Source of the DNA: Mycobacterium intracellulare ATCC 13950
Lineage (GTDB): Bacteria; Actinomycetota; Actinomycetes; Mycobacteriales; Mycobacteriaceae
Assembly: GCF_000277125.1 (NCBI RefSeq)
Contig: NC_016946.1
Span: forward strand, 1,302,001-1,366,000
DNA: 64,000 nt
Direction: 5' to 3'
This document shows, one piece after another, positions 18,160 to 26,022 of this stretch. Made by a program: the position numbers and the translations under genes. A model generated the notes under the pieces. It made no database searches. It was not told the DNA's origin and saw only the letters and a list, made by a program, of their open reading frames with translations. Positions within the stretch are counted from its first letter, which is position 1. Each line of letters starts with the position of its first letter.

Positions 18160-20445
18160 ATGCCGCCACGCACACTGCCCATCAGGGTTGCTCCGGTCCC
18201 TGGAGAGGCCCTGGAGTCGTGGTTGGGTGCAATTGCGCGAAGGCTCGAAACTCCTTGGGGCCATCTACTCGCAGCGCTCGAGCCGACGCCAGCCGACCCG
18301 CCAGGTCTCGTTCGAGAGAACCTCACGGCCTGCCTTCACACCCGCGAAGCCGCAGCAATCGCCCATGCCACTGGGATCTGGCAAGCTGCGGTCGAAGCCT
18401 CGACGCTCGGTCACTACGACGGGCATCTGATCACCGTCGATCGATCCACCGGACGGGTGCGGTCGACCTGGAAGTCCGTGCGATCGAGATTTTGCCCGCA
18501 GTGTCTTCGCGTCTCGAACGGCCGCTGGCAATTATCGTGGCGACTTCCGTGGATCTTCACCTGCCAGGTACACAGTTGCCTGCTCGTCGATGTGTGCCCC
18601 GAATGCGCAATGTTTCAGCGTGTGATGCCGTGGTGGCTGCGGGCGCACGAGATTCCGGACCTCTGTCGATGTTCAAGGAATATTGAATTAGATGGTGAGA
18701 AGCGCCGATGCCTCGGCGATCTCGCGTATGCTGCGATGCCATACTTAGCCCGGCAGCACCCAATCATGTTGGCGCAGTGCCGTCTATCGGGACTGCTGTC
18801 GCGGTCGGTGATCGACTGTGGGATATATCAGGCGATGCCAACGTCGACCCTTGATTTCCTCCGAGACGTGCGACTGCTTTCGGCGCGAATGCTGTCGATG
18901 GCAAAGCTTGACTACATCGCAGAGTCACTCGAGATGCGTGGAGATAGTCATATTCGAGAGCATTCGGCAGCTTACGGTTCGAATCTGGACCGCTGGTCGA
19001 CACCTGGGGCCTTCGCGGCGAGCGCACCTGCGTTGGTCACCGGGCTTGGAATCATGCTGGCCCTCGATGTCATTGGACGTGAAAGTGTAGAAGATGCCGC
19101 GTCGCGGCTTCGCCCGCTCATAGAAAGGGCGAAGGCAACGGGACGAGAGCTCACACCGACGCTTCTTCGCTGCGGCGGCCCGACTGCAACGATGGACGCC
19201 GTTCACATCCGTGCATTCGAGCCTTCGTTCGGGGTGTTGGATAGGATGCGATACGGCACGGCGTCGTGCTTGCCGCGCTATCCGCGCACGTTGACCCCCG
19301 ACTCGTTGCGGTCAATCCCCACCTTGTTCTGGCGCGAGTGGTCTTTTCGCTTGACCGTCGGACGCGGCACTCTTTCCGTGATCCGCCCAGTGCTCTCGAT
19401 CATGCTCGTGTGCCACGGACATCAGACAACGGTGCCAAGTGCCGCCCGCAGACTGAGCCTGTCGATGACGGACAGGAGATTCGCCTACATGGTCGCAGAA
19501 CTGCGCCCTCACCGGTTGTGGCCAAACATCCTCGCCACGATGATGCGGCTGGCCGACTATCTTCGCGAAAACCCGAGTCCGATCGACTACCAACGACGTC
19601 GCCTGCTTGATTACCGAGACCTGCTGCCGGCCCAGCAATGGAATGCCATCTACGACAACGCTTATCACGGACCCGGCTGGAGAAACCGGGTCGGCGACAT
19701 TGCGCGATCATGGCTCTTTGAGCGGATAAGTATGCTGCCCCGAAGCGCTGCCCCATTTAAAACGACAACGCAATACCGCGATGCTGTGCGCGCCGAGATG
19801 ATCGCTATGTTCACACCCGCCCTGATCGATGCTCTGAACAGTGCCGGTCTGCAATACCTATCGCACAACAACGTGATAGGCGAGCCCCTTACCTGGGCGC
19901 CGCCGTTCTCCCTAATTAACGACCTTGAGTTGCCGCGACCGGACCTCAACTCGATTTCTGTCACGCAGGTGCACCAGCTAGCTCAGGATCCCTTAATGAC
20001 CACGGCTGCAATCGCGCGCAATTTGGCGGTTTCCGCCGACGTCGTGAGGTATCTGCTGGAGCAATTTCCGCTTGTGCGACCAACGACACGCCGGCGGATT
20101 CGCAACGACCCCGCCGAGACGCGCCTGACAAAAGCAGACCTTCTTCGCATGTACAACCGCGAGGGCATGACGCTGACGGCCATCGCGGCCGAGGTCGGCG
20201 TCGGGCGTGAGGCGGTCGGCGACCTAGCCCGAAAGTATGGCATCCCAATTCGTCACTACTACAGAATTGGTCCGGACATCTTGGACTGGCTGTACGAAGA
20301 ACACGTCGTCAAGCAGCGCACCCTCACCGCTATAGCTCAAGACGTCGGCGTCTCTCTTTCCGCTTTGAGTCGAGCAGCGAGAAAGTACGGCATCCTGGTC
20401 TGCCGAGACCCCCGCAAGCGGCGCCAGTCTTCTCAGCGTGCATGA
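18160..20445 (+). CDS. Long TniQ/TnsD-family target-selection protein
   Basis: TniQ/TnsD proteins bind the chosen target site and recruit TnsC. The start PRTLPIRVAPVPGEALESWL is the TniQ signature. A zinc-ribbon follows with Cys112, Cys115, Cys135, His138, Cys146 and Cys149 (FCPQCLRV...CQVHSC...CPEC). At 761 residues it is far longer than a minimal TniQ. The C-terminal third has at least two related helix-turn-helix repeats (LTAIAAEVGVGREAVGDLAR near 665-685 and LTAIAQDVGVSLSALSRAAR near 725-745), as in sequence-specific TnsD proteins. It follows tnsC by 19 bp in the same orientation and is convergent with the second tniQ. The target it recognises is unknown. Confidence 0.88.
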   Translation: MPPRTLPIRVAPVPGEALESWLGAIARRLETPWGHLLAALEPTPADPPGLVRENLTACLHTREAAAIAHATGIWQAAVEASTLGHYDGHLITVDRSTGRVRSTWKSVRSRFCPQCLRVSNGRWQLSWRLPWIFTCQVHSCLLVDVCPECAMFQRVMPWWLRAHEIPDLCRCSRNIELDGEKRRCLGDLAYAAMPYLARQHPIMLAQCRLSGLLSRSVIDCGIYQAMPTSTLDFLRDVRLLSARMLSMAKLDYIAESLEMRGDSHIREHSAAYGSNLDRWSTPGAFAASAPALVTGLGIMLALDVIGRESVEDAASRLRPLIERAKATGRELTPTLLRCGGPTATMDAVHIRAFEPSFGVLDRMRYGTASCLPRYPRTLTPDSLRSIPTLFWREWSFRLTVGRGTLSVIRPVLSIMLVCHGHQTTVPSAARRLSLSMTDRRFAYMVAELRPHRLWPNILATMMRLADYLRENPSPIDYQRRRLLDYRDLLPAQQWNAIYDNAYHGPGWRNRVGDIARSWLFERISMLPRSAAPFKTTTQYRDAVRAEMIAMFTPALIDALNSAGLQYLSHNNVIGEPLTWAPPFSLINDLELPRPDLNSISVTQVHQLAQDPLMTTAAIARNLAVSADVVRYLLEQFPLVRPTTRRRIRNDPAETRLTKADLLRMYNREGMTLTAIAAEVGVGREAVGDLARKYGIPIRHYYRIGPDILDWLYEEHVVKQRTLTAIAQDVGVSLSALSRAARKYGILVCRDPRKRRQSSQRA

Positions 20446-20531
20446 GAGTCGTTTACCGCTCTGCGTGACCAGCTCCGTGACTACCTACCGCGTCGAGAGT
20501 CGGCGAGCGGCGGTTGCCTGCACGCTGCCGA

Positions 20532-21725
20532 TCACACGGCGCTGAGTTGCGGCCCAGTCCCCGGGAATGGTCGAGTCGTCCGATGTTGGTGCAAACTGCG
20601 CGACGAAAGCACCGTCCGTCGCAGGGCGTCAAGTGACGGGCTGTGCCCGATGTTCCAACAGTTCCGGGAATCCATCGGTGAGAATCCACGCCGGCGCATC
20701 GACGTCGTCAGCCATTGCAGGCGCTGGGCGGCGATCTCGGTGTCATCAGCCTGGAGGACGGGCATCGCCATACAAGCGGTGACGGCATCGGCGGCGGCGT
20801 TCGAGCACGCTACCCGCGCACCGCCACCCGTGACTAAAGGCCGCGCAAACCCGTTCTTTGCTGCGAGCACGAACTGCTCCCAGAGCAGATCGGAGATCGG
20901 GGCGGCCACATGAAAGGGCTGCGCGTAGCGCAACATCCAACTGCCCAGCGTGTGTAGATCTCCCATGAATATCGTCGATGGCACTGGCGACGACCCGTAG
21001 ATGCCACCCAACGCATAGCCCGCGCGCAGCACGCGGAGAAGCTCGCATTGGGTCACCACCGCCGGATCTGTCCCGAGGCGTATGGCAGGAGCACCCGACA
21101 ACGGCTCATGGCACCGTGGTCCCTCGCCGGATCGGGTCACACCCCGGGTGCACGACCCCAGCTTCGGTACCTCGTTGAAGCGAGGCGGTGCCGTGCGCTG
21201 CAGACCGCCGCAGACGCGGCACGCGTCGGCGAGCAAGGATCCATGCGTCGGGCACACGAATGCCCACCGCAACCGCCACCACACCCGCCATCTGCCACCG
21301 CGCTCCTCAAGGCACTTGGGACAGAACCGCGAACCAGTCATGCGCAGTGAGGCTGCAGACGGACGTTGCCAGCTGGTGTCGTTGATCCACGGTTGCAGAG
21401 TCATCGCCTGAAGCAGGCAGGGTTCGACGCCGGTGCAGTAGCTGATGGTGTCCCCCTGCCCCGGTGTCAGCGACACGTTGGCCCGCCCCGCCCAGTGCGA
21501 GGCCGTATTACCCCGCGCTCCCGAAATATCTACTGCGCGCAAAATTTGACCCCAGGTCGCGTCTGTGCGGCTAGCCAACGCTTCCAGCCAGGACTCAAGG
21601 CTCTCTTCTGGCAACGGTTTCACCCGGATCGGCAGAGTCCGCACTGCGCGCCAAGGCTCTACGCCGCCGCCGCGAGGGACGACCTCCCGTGGAAGCACCT
21701 CGGCGACCATCAACCCAGAATGCAC
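20532..21725 (-). CDS. Second, short TniQ-family protein
   Basis: A 397-residue TniQ paralogue on the opposite strand. VRTLPIRVKPLPEESLESWL matches the start of the long copy, and the zinc motif FCPKCLEERGGRW...CPTHGSLLADACRVC is intact. It lacks the C-terminal helix-turn-helix repeats, so it resembles minimal TniQ rather than TnsD. The open frame starts at GTG 21,725, inside the 42-bp palindrome; ATG 21,710 or GTG 21,644 (directly at VRTLPIR) are alternatives. The palindrome is placed to control its expression. It could select a second class of targets or modulate the long copy. The C-terminal 40 residues are Arg/Ser-rich and look unconserved. Confidence 0.8.
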   Translation of the reverse strand: MHSGLMVAEVLPREVVPRGGGVEPWRAVRTLPIRVKPLPEESLESWLEALASRTDATWGQILRAVDISGARGNTASHWAGRANVSLTPGQGDTISYCTGVEPCLLQAMTLQPWINDTSWQRPSAASLRMTGSRFCPKCLEERGGRWRVWWRLRWAFVCPTHGSLLADACRVCGGLQRTAPPRFNEVPKLGSCTRGVTRSGEGPRCHEPLSGAPAIRLGTDPAVVTQCELLRVLRAGYALGGIYGSSPVPSTIFMGDLHTLGSWMLRYAQPFHVAAPISDLLWEQFVLAAKNGFARPLVTGGGARVACSNAAADAVTACMAMPVLQADDTEIAAQRLQWLTTSMRRRGFSPMDSRNCWNIGHSPSLDALRRTVLSSRSLHQHRTTRPFPGTGPQLSAV

Positions 21726-21750
21726 TACTAGTAGTGCATTCTGGGTTGAT
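21709..21750. repeat. 42-bp perfect palindrome at the second tniQ start
   Basis: Each 21-bp arm is the exact reverse complement of the other, with no spacer: ATCAACCCAGAATGCACTACT, centred between 21,729 and 21,730. The centre ACTACTAGTAGT is shared with the site at 21,934. It could form a cruciform, serve as a regulator operator, or mark an inverted joint. Confidence 0.9.
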
Positions 21751-21933
21751 TCGCCATTGCCGTGCTGCGCGTTTGGGATGTCGGGATTTCGGGCTCCGGC
21801 GTCCTAATTGTGCAGAGTCAAGTCTCGCCCCCGCCAATCCGAGCAAACTCGCGTATAGAGGTGAGTGAACGCGTCACATGCACCGAGATCCGGGGGGTCC
21901 ACGCTCGGTGGGCGGCCATACTGCAAATTTAGA

Positions 21934-21945
21934 CCTACTAGTAGG
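21934..21945. promoter_or_regulatory. Palindromic operator candidate upstream of the Xre gene
   Basis: CCTACTAGTAGG is a perfect 12-bp palindrome about 40 bp before the likely Xre start. On the minus strand it reads TCTGCCCTACTAGT, which recurs exactly at 22,600-22,613. The position suggests autoregulation by the Xre protein. Confidence 0.55.
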
Positions 21946-21982
21946 GCAGACTTTTCCGGGATCTGCAGCAGTACTGGTATGC

Positions 21983-22243
21983 GTGCCGACGCGCCCCAGT
22001 CAAAACGACCCCAAACGGGTCGCTGTGTGGGAGAGACGGCGCCGTCAGGTGGGCACTCGAATACAGACCCTGCGCATCGACCGCGGCTACACCCAAGAGG
22101 AGCTTGCATTGAGGTCCGGTGTTTCACGCAACGTGTTAATCGACCTCGAGTACGGCCGCCGCGGCATCCTGCACGAAAGACTATTCGATATCGCGAAGGC
22201 CCTCGGCGTGTCCGCTTCAGAGCTGCTCGAGGGCATAAAATGA
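21983..22243 (+). CDS. Xre-family helix-turn-helix regulator
   Basis: A small Cro/CI-type DNA-binding protein of about 86 residues. The helix-turn-helix is RGYTQEELALRSGVSRNVLI followed by DLEYGRRGILHERLFDIAKA, a complete HTH_3 domain with little else. GTG 21,983 is chosen because the open frame upstream (to 21,878) runs through the palindrome at 21,934 and shows no domain. It probably binds CTACTAGTAG-type sites near itself and the second tniQ. Its stop overlaps the start of a decayed paralogue as ATGA. In mobile elements such proteins often control transposition or conjugation genes; that role is inference here. Confidence 0.8.
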   Translation: MPTRPSQNDPKRVAVWERRRRQVGTRIQTLRIDRGYTQEELALRSGVSRNVLIDLEYGRRGILHERLFDIAKALGVSASELLEGIK

Positions 22244-22522
22244 CTGATGTCGGAGCGCTCGACCAACTCGGTCGAGATTTGTTGTCAACAGTGTTTCCTC
22301 GAGCTGAGGACTCGCGGGCTCGGAGGGCAGGCGGACGCTCTATCGCGCTGCACGCGGGTGTACCCCGCAATGTGCTGATCCATGTCGAGTTCGGCCGGCG
22401 TGGCCTGCTTTACGCAGCTTTTTGACCTCGCGGACGCCCTCGAGGCGCCGGTCGCTGATCTGCTTGTCGTACCCGAACCGGCACCAGCGCGTAAGCGACA
22501 CTCCAAGCCTCCTACGAAATAA
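22240..22522 (+). pseudogene. Degenerate second Xre regulator
   Basis: This is a diverged copy of the preceding gene. Its first frame gives IALHAGVPRNVLIHVEFGRR, aligning with LALRSGVSRNVLIDLEYGRR of the intact copy, then stops soon after 22,420. A one-base shift near 22,418 continues as LFDLADALEAPVADLLVVPE and ends in a basic tail KRHSKPPTK at TAA 22,522. The N-terminal helix region is also eroded. It looks like a tandem duplicate under decay. Confidence 0.65.
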
Positions 22523-22599
22523 TGCTGCATTCCGGTTGACGTAGACGGGTGTCGACGTCTGCGGCCAAATGCGCGATCCAATGCAACACAACAACGTGT

Positions 22600-22613
22600 T
22601 CTGCCCTACTAGT
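22600..22613. promoter_or_regulatory. Third CTACTAGT-type site
   Basis: TCTGCCCTACTAGT matches the minus strand of the Xre-proximal site over 14 bases but its right half (GCTACA) breaks the palindrome. It lies in the 278-bp gap between the Xre remnant and the frame at 22,801, where a promoter for the following genes would be expected. Confidence 0.45.
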
Positions 22614-22800
22614 GCTACACTCTGCAATGGGGACCTGGTCTGCTGGCTGACCTGAAGAGTCGGACAACGGGTGAGGATTCGGCCGCGCAAGGGGCGGTTC
22701 ACCGCCGATCAGACGCCCCGCAGTGCCGCCGGCCAGGTCCACCCGCCACCGCGGCCACCTTGCCGCTCCCGGGCGGGCGCAAGCGTGACGGAGGTTGGGC

Positions 22801-23226
22801 ATGTCACCACATGGTTGGCGGGAGTGGCTCGACACCGCCAACAACCTCATACCCGACCAGCGAGGCGCGCACCGCAGAGCCATTGCCTACAGCACGTTGG
22901 AGGGCTGGAATCCTGATGCGCGATCCGTGAAACGGCTCGCCCAATTCAGCAGTGGGGCAACCACCTTCACCGAATACCGGGCGATCGTGCTAGATGGAGC
23001 GCGAGTTGGTCTCCGGCTACCCGAACGGTGGTTGATGAAGCAGACATTGAGGCCAAACACTATTCACAATAGGTCGACGTTGAAGGGTTTTCGGTCACGG
23101 CGCTCAGGGGGTGATTCCACGGTCGGCGAGCAGTCGCTCTTGCTGCGGGTCGATATCGATCACCGGTCAACTCGAAATCAATCTGACGCCATGGCGATCT
23201 CATGCCAGCCGCGACGGTATGGATGA
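22801..23226 (+). CDS. Hypothetical island protein
   Basis: I do not recognise this frame. ATG 22,801 follows a GGAGG-like GACGGAGG at a plausible distance and encodes MSPHGWREWLDTANNLIPD. The first 80 residues have ordinary composition (RAIAYSTLEGWNPDARSVKR). After about residue 85 the sequence becomes Ser/Arg-rich and unconvincing, so the true protein may have been shorter, or the 3' part may be a remnant joined by mutation. It sits downstream of the third CTACTAGT site and 9 bp before the next gene. Confidence 0.35.
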   Translation: MSPHGWREWLDTANNLIPDQRGAHRRAIAYSTLEGWNPDARSVKRLAQFSSGATTFTEYRAIVLDGARVGLRLPERWLMKQTLRPNTIHNRSTLKGFRSRRSGGDSTVGEQSLLLRVDIDHRSTRNQSDAMAISCQPRRYG

Positions 23227-23235
23227 CAACCGGAG

Positions 23236-24066
23236 ATGCATATGGTCGATTTCGCCCATGTCCGGAGTGAGGCCGAGTACCGAGAACAGCTCGAGCATGC
23301 TCGCGCCGAGGCGCGCCGCCGCTACCGCGACCACCTGGCGGCGGCATTCGAGCTGCACCGCTGCCCGCAACCCGAGACGCTCGCCGACCTCGCGCTCAAG
23401 GCACTCACGGATTGGCGCTACATCGACAGCGGCGAGCGATGCCGGTGCGGCTGCCACCCGCGGCTACCCGAAAGTGATTTTCACGACTACGGATTTGATT
23501 GCGTGTGCACACGCACGCCCGAGGATCGCCGCCGCTCGTGGCAGAAGTGGCGCCAGGGCCTGGCGGCGATCTGGGAATCGCCAGAGGGCCAACAGATCAA
23601 AGCCGACGCGCAAACCGCCGAAGCCGACCTGCAGGCCTGGCTGGCGGGCCAGAGCGATGTCATAGTGCGCAGCCATGGCGGGTGGTTCCCCGAAGAGTGG
23701 ACCGGAGAAGTCGACGGCCACAGCTTCTACTTCTGTGAACGCCGCGGCGAGTGGCGCATCGAACTCGACCTGCGGCCAAGCGGTCGCTTCGTCCGTACTC
23801 TGACTGAGGACGACAGTGATGGTGCGGGCCAATGCTACGAGCGTGAACTGGACGAAGGTGATGTAATCGCCTCTGGCACAATCGATGTTGAGGGATACGG
23901 CAGCACCCCAGCTCAGCGGGCAGACTTCATTATCGATACCATCCGCGTCCATCTCGCCCGCCAAGCATGCACACTGCACCGCGACAACCTGCCCTCGATA
24001 CAAGCGTCGCTGGGCGGCGTGCTCAGCTGGTGCCCAGCTTGCGGAACCCGCCTATCCACCTCGTGA
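23236..24066 (+). CDS. Hypothetical cysteine-rich island protein
   Basis: A 276-residue protein of unknown function with good codon usage. The N-terminal 60 residues are helical and charged (REQLEHARAEARRRYRDHLA). A Cys/His cluster follows at 69-91 (CRCGCHPRL...DCVC) that could bind zinc. The middle has an acidic beta-rich stretch (SHGGWFPEEWTGEVDGHSFY). The C-terminus ends in another possible zinc knuckle, WCPACGTRLSTS. ATG 23,236 or 23,242 can start it. It lies between an unrecognised frame and an AAA+ ATPase, all on the plus strand, in the likely cargo section. Confidence 0.7.
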   Translation: MHMVDFAHVRSEAEYREQLEHARAEARRRYRDHLAAAFELHRCPQPETLADLALKALTDWRYIDSGERCRCGCHPRLPESDFHDYGFDCVCTRTPEDRRRSWQKWRQGLAAIWESPEGQQIKADAQTAEADLQAWLAGQSDVIVRSHGGWFPEEWTGEVDGHSFYFCERRGEWRIELDLRPSGRFVRTLTEDDSDGAGQCYERELDEGDVIASGTIDVEGYGSTPAQRADFIIDTIRVHLARQACTLHRDNLPSIQASLGGVLSWCPACGTRLSTS

Positions 24067-24216
24067 CCGCAGCAACCAACGCACGTTTTCAGTGCCAAAC
24101 CGCCACCGGCGAAGCGCTGAGATCGATACGCGGCCGTCGACACGAAAACCCGTTGACGACCCGGCAGACAGGTGAGAATCTGTCAAGCTGTCCTGTAGCC
24201 GAATCACCCCAAAGCG

Positions 24217-25608
24217 ATGAACCGCAACGCTAGCGGATCGAACGATCTGCCTGCCGGGCTCACCCGAAGCGCGGACCCAGTCCGCCGACCCATCACCGAC
24301 GTCAACGGCTGGCTGGACAGCCAGAATGGCGACGTGCGATCAGCGCTGTGCGCACTCGGGGAGTTGCTGGTCGGCGTCGCCGAACAAGACAGTGCCGAGA
24401 ACGCTGAACGATTCACCGCCCGCTGCCTCGGCGTACCGGACTGCGGGCACCTGCTCGACGAGGAACGCCCCTTGCATCCGGTATCACGACTGACCACCGC
24501 ACTGGCGTTGGCGCAATGGATCGAGGAACACAGGCCGGACTGCGAGATCGGTCCAGGCGAATCCACCCACCCCCCAACGTGGACGCAGACCAAGATCGGC
24601 GCCCGACGCTACCGCCACCCACTCTGCCTGCGTGTGCACTTTCCCGCCGGGACGCTGCTCGACGACACCGGATGCATCATCCACATCGAGACCCGTGAGA
24701 ACGTCATGCGGTCCGCTCACGTGAGTGCCTTCGTGACGCCCGATAAGCAAGCAGATGCCTGCGCGCTATTGGATCGGCTCGCCGAACGCGCCAACGCACT
24801 CAACCCGTACCGCGGCCGCGCGGTGCGCGCCACCTACCAACGCGGACTGAGCCTGGACGTCATCGACCTGCCCGCAACCGCGACGCGCCACAACGTCATC
24901 GTCGGCGACGAGGTGTGGGCCGAGGTCGATCTTGGTGTCACCGCGGTACGCGACCGCCACAGCGTGCTCAACGCGCACGGCTTGGGGTCCCGCCGCGGGG
25001 TTTTGCTGTGCGGACCACCCGGCACCGGCAAGTCAGCGATTAGCGCGGTCGTGGCCAGCGAAGTCGTCGGCGACTTCACCGTCATCTACATCGAGGCCAA
25101 GGCGGGTGCTGAGCTGCTGACCGCCGTCGTCGAGGAGGCGCAGCGCCTCGACGGTCCGGTGCTGCTCGTCCTGGAGGACGTCGACCTCTGGTGCCGGGAC
25201 CGCTCGACCGGTGATGGGGGACTGTCGGAACTGTTGCAGGCAATGGACATCGAACCCAACGCCCGCATCCTGACACTGGCGTCCACGAACGATGCCGCCA
25301 CATTGGATAAGGCGGCGATCCGCACGGGGCGATTCGACTCCATCGTCGAGGTCGGTTATCCAAACAGCACGCAGGCTGCCCGGATCCTCTCGGTGTTGAT
25401 CAACGAGATTCCCGGCGGTCAGACCATTGACATTGCGACCGTCGTAGCCGCGCTGCCTGAAAATACCAGCGGCAGTGACCTTCGTGAAGTTGTGCGCCGT
25501 GCCGTGCTCGCCCCCGGTGACGAGGGAAGCATCAGTACCGCGACGTTGCTATCCGAAGTCGGCACCGGGCGATACCGGGCCCAGTTGTCGTCAGGGATGT
25601 ACCTGTAA
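24217..25608 (+). CDS. AAA+ ATPase of the FtsH/CDC48 type
   Basis: A 463-residue protein with an uncharacterised N-terminal half (about 1-240) and one classical AAA domain. Walker A is GPPGTGKS near 266-273 and Walker B is LLVLEDVDLW near 316-325. A sensor LASTND and an arginine-finger motif AIRTGRFDSIVEVGYP follow, then the small helical lid with SGSDLREVVRR. This is a classic-clade remodelling ATPase without protease, membrane or ubiquitin domains. The N-terminal half probably binds a partner. No nuclease or protease gene lies beside it. Single AAA proteins of this kind are frequent in mobile islands, some in defence roles, but nothing here proves that. ATG 24,217 is the only reasonable start. 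Confidence 0.85.
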   Translation: MNRNASGSNDLPAGLTRSADPVRRPITDVNGWLDSQNGDVRSALCALGELLVGVAEQDSAENAERFTARCLGVPDCGHLLDEERPLHPVSRLTTALALAQWIEEHRPDCEIGPGESTHPPTWTQTKIGARRYRHPLCLRVHFPAGTLLDDTGCIIHIETRENVMRSAHVSAFVTPDKQADACALLDRLAERANALNPYRGRAVRATYQRGLSLDVIDLPATATRHNVIVGDEVWAEVDLGVTAVRDRHSVLNAHGLGSRRGVLLCGPPGTGKSAISAVVASEVVGDFTVIYIEAKAGAELLTAVVEEAQRLDGPVLLVLEDVDLWCRDRSTGDGGLSELLQAMDIEPNARILTLASTNDAATLDKAAIRTGRFDSIVEVGYPNSTQAARILSVLINEIPGGQTIDIATVVAALPENTSGSDLREVVRRAVLAPGDEGSISTATLLSEVGTGRYRAQLSSGMYL

Positions 25609-26022
25609 CGAGCCACCGCGACAGCATCCCCGAGCTCAGCTAGTAGAACGGGGCCCCGTCGGCGAGCTGTGCCTCCCGAGCTACGCCACGTCACCAGAGT
25701 CGAAGGGGGACTGGAACTCCGAGCTTCGGTGGCCAAAACCGGGCATTATTCTCCTGTGGCCGCGACGCCGACCTTATCGATCCGACGTAATTGGTCATTA
25801 TCGGGGCTTCTCCGACGCGGGATAATCTCCGAACCATGCGAAGTGAAGGCTCGGACTGCCGCGCTGGTTGGCTGTGACGAGCCGAGGTTTTGGCCGCATC
25901 CGGTCCATTGCTAATCACAGTTCGTATGCATTAACCATCGGCGCCCCAGGGCACGATTGTGGTGGACAGGCTTCGTCAAGGCGACGTGCGGCGCTGCGCT
26001 CCGGGGAAGGGTCGAGTAGCCG
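25609..26022. other. Gene-free stretch at the probable right side of the island
   Basis: The 414 bp between the AAA+ gene and a convergent short-chain dehydrogenase show no convincing gene. A half-site CTAGTAG occurs at 25,640-25,646, echoing the palindromes near the Xre gene. This is where the right end of the mobile element would be expected, but no match to TGTAGG or TGGCGAA repeats was found. Confidence 0.5.

Larger units (their letters stand above)
14191..21725. mobile_element. Core of a Tn7-like transposon (tnsABC, tniQ/tnsD and a second tniQ)
   Basis: The span covers the transposition module only; the true ends are not resolved. The order tnsA-tnsB-tnsC-tniQ on one strand is the standard Tn7-like layout, with overlapping starts and stops from tnsA to tnsC. 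The whole element probably begins between 12,621 and 12,906. It may reach past the cargo to about 25,650, because normal synteny and house style resume only near 26,000. No CRISPR repeats or Cas genes were seen, so targeting is likely by the TniQ/TnsD proteins themselves. Confidence 0.8.

Noticed and set aside
22240..22243. Programmed frameshift to join the Xre gene and the following frame
   Set aside because: The ATGA overlap is ordinary coupling, and the second copy has a further shift and an eroded N-terminal helix, which fits decay better.
12621..25650. CRISPR array or Cas genes that would make this a CRISPR-associated transposon
   Set aside because: No regularly spaced direct repeats and no Cas-like protein were seen on either strand; the only repeats are the short palindromes and terminal motifs.
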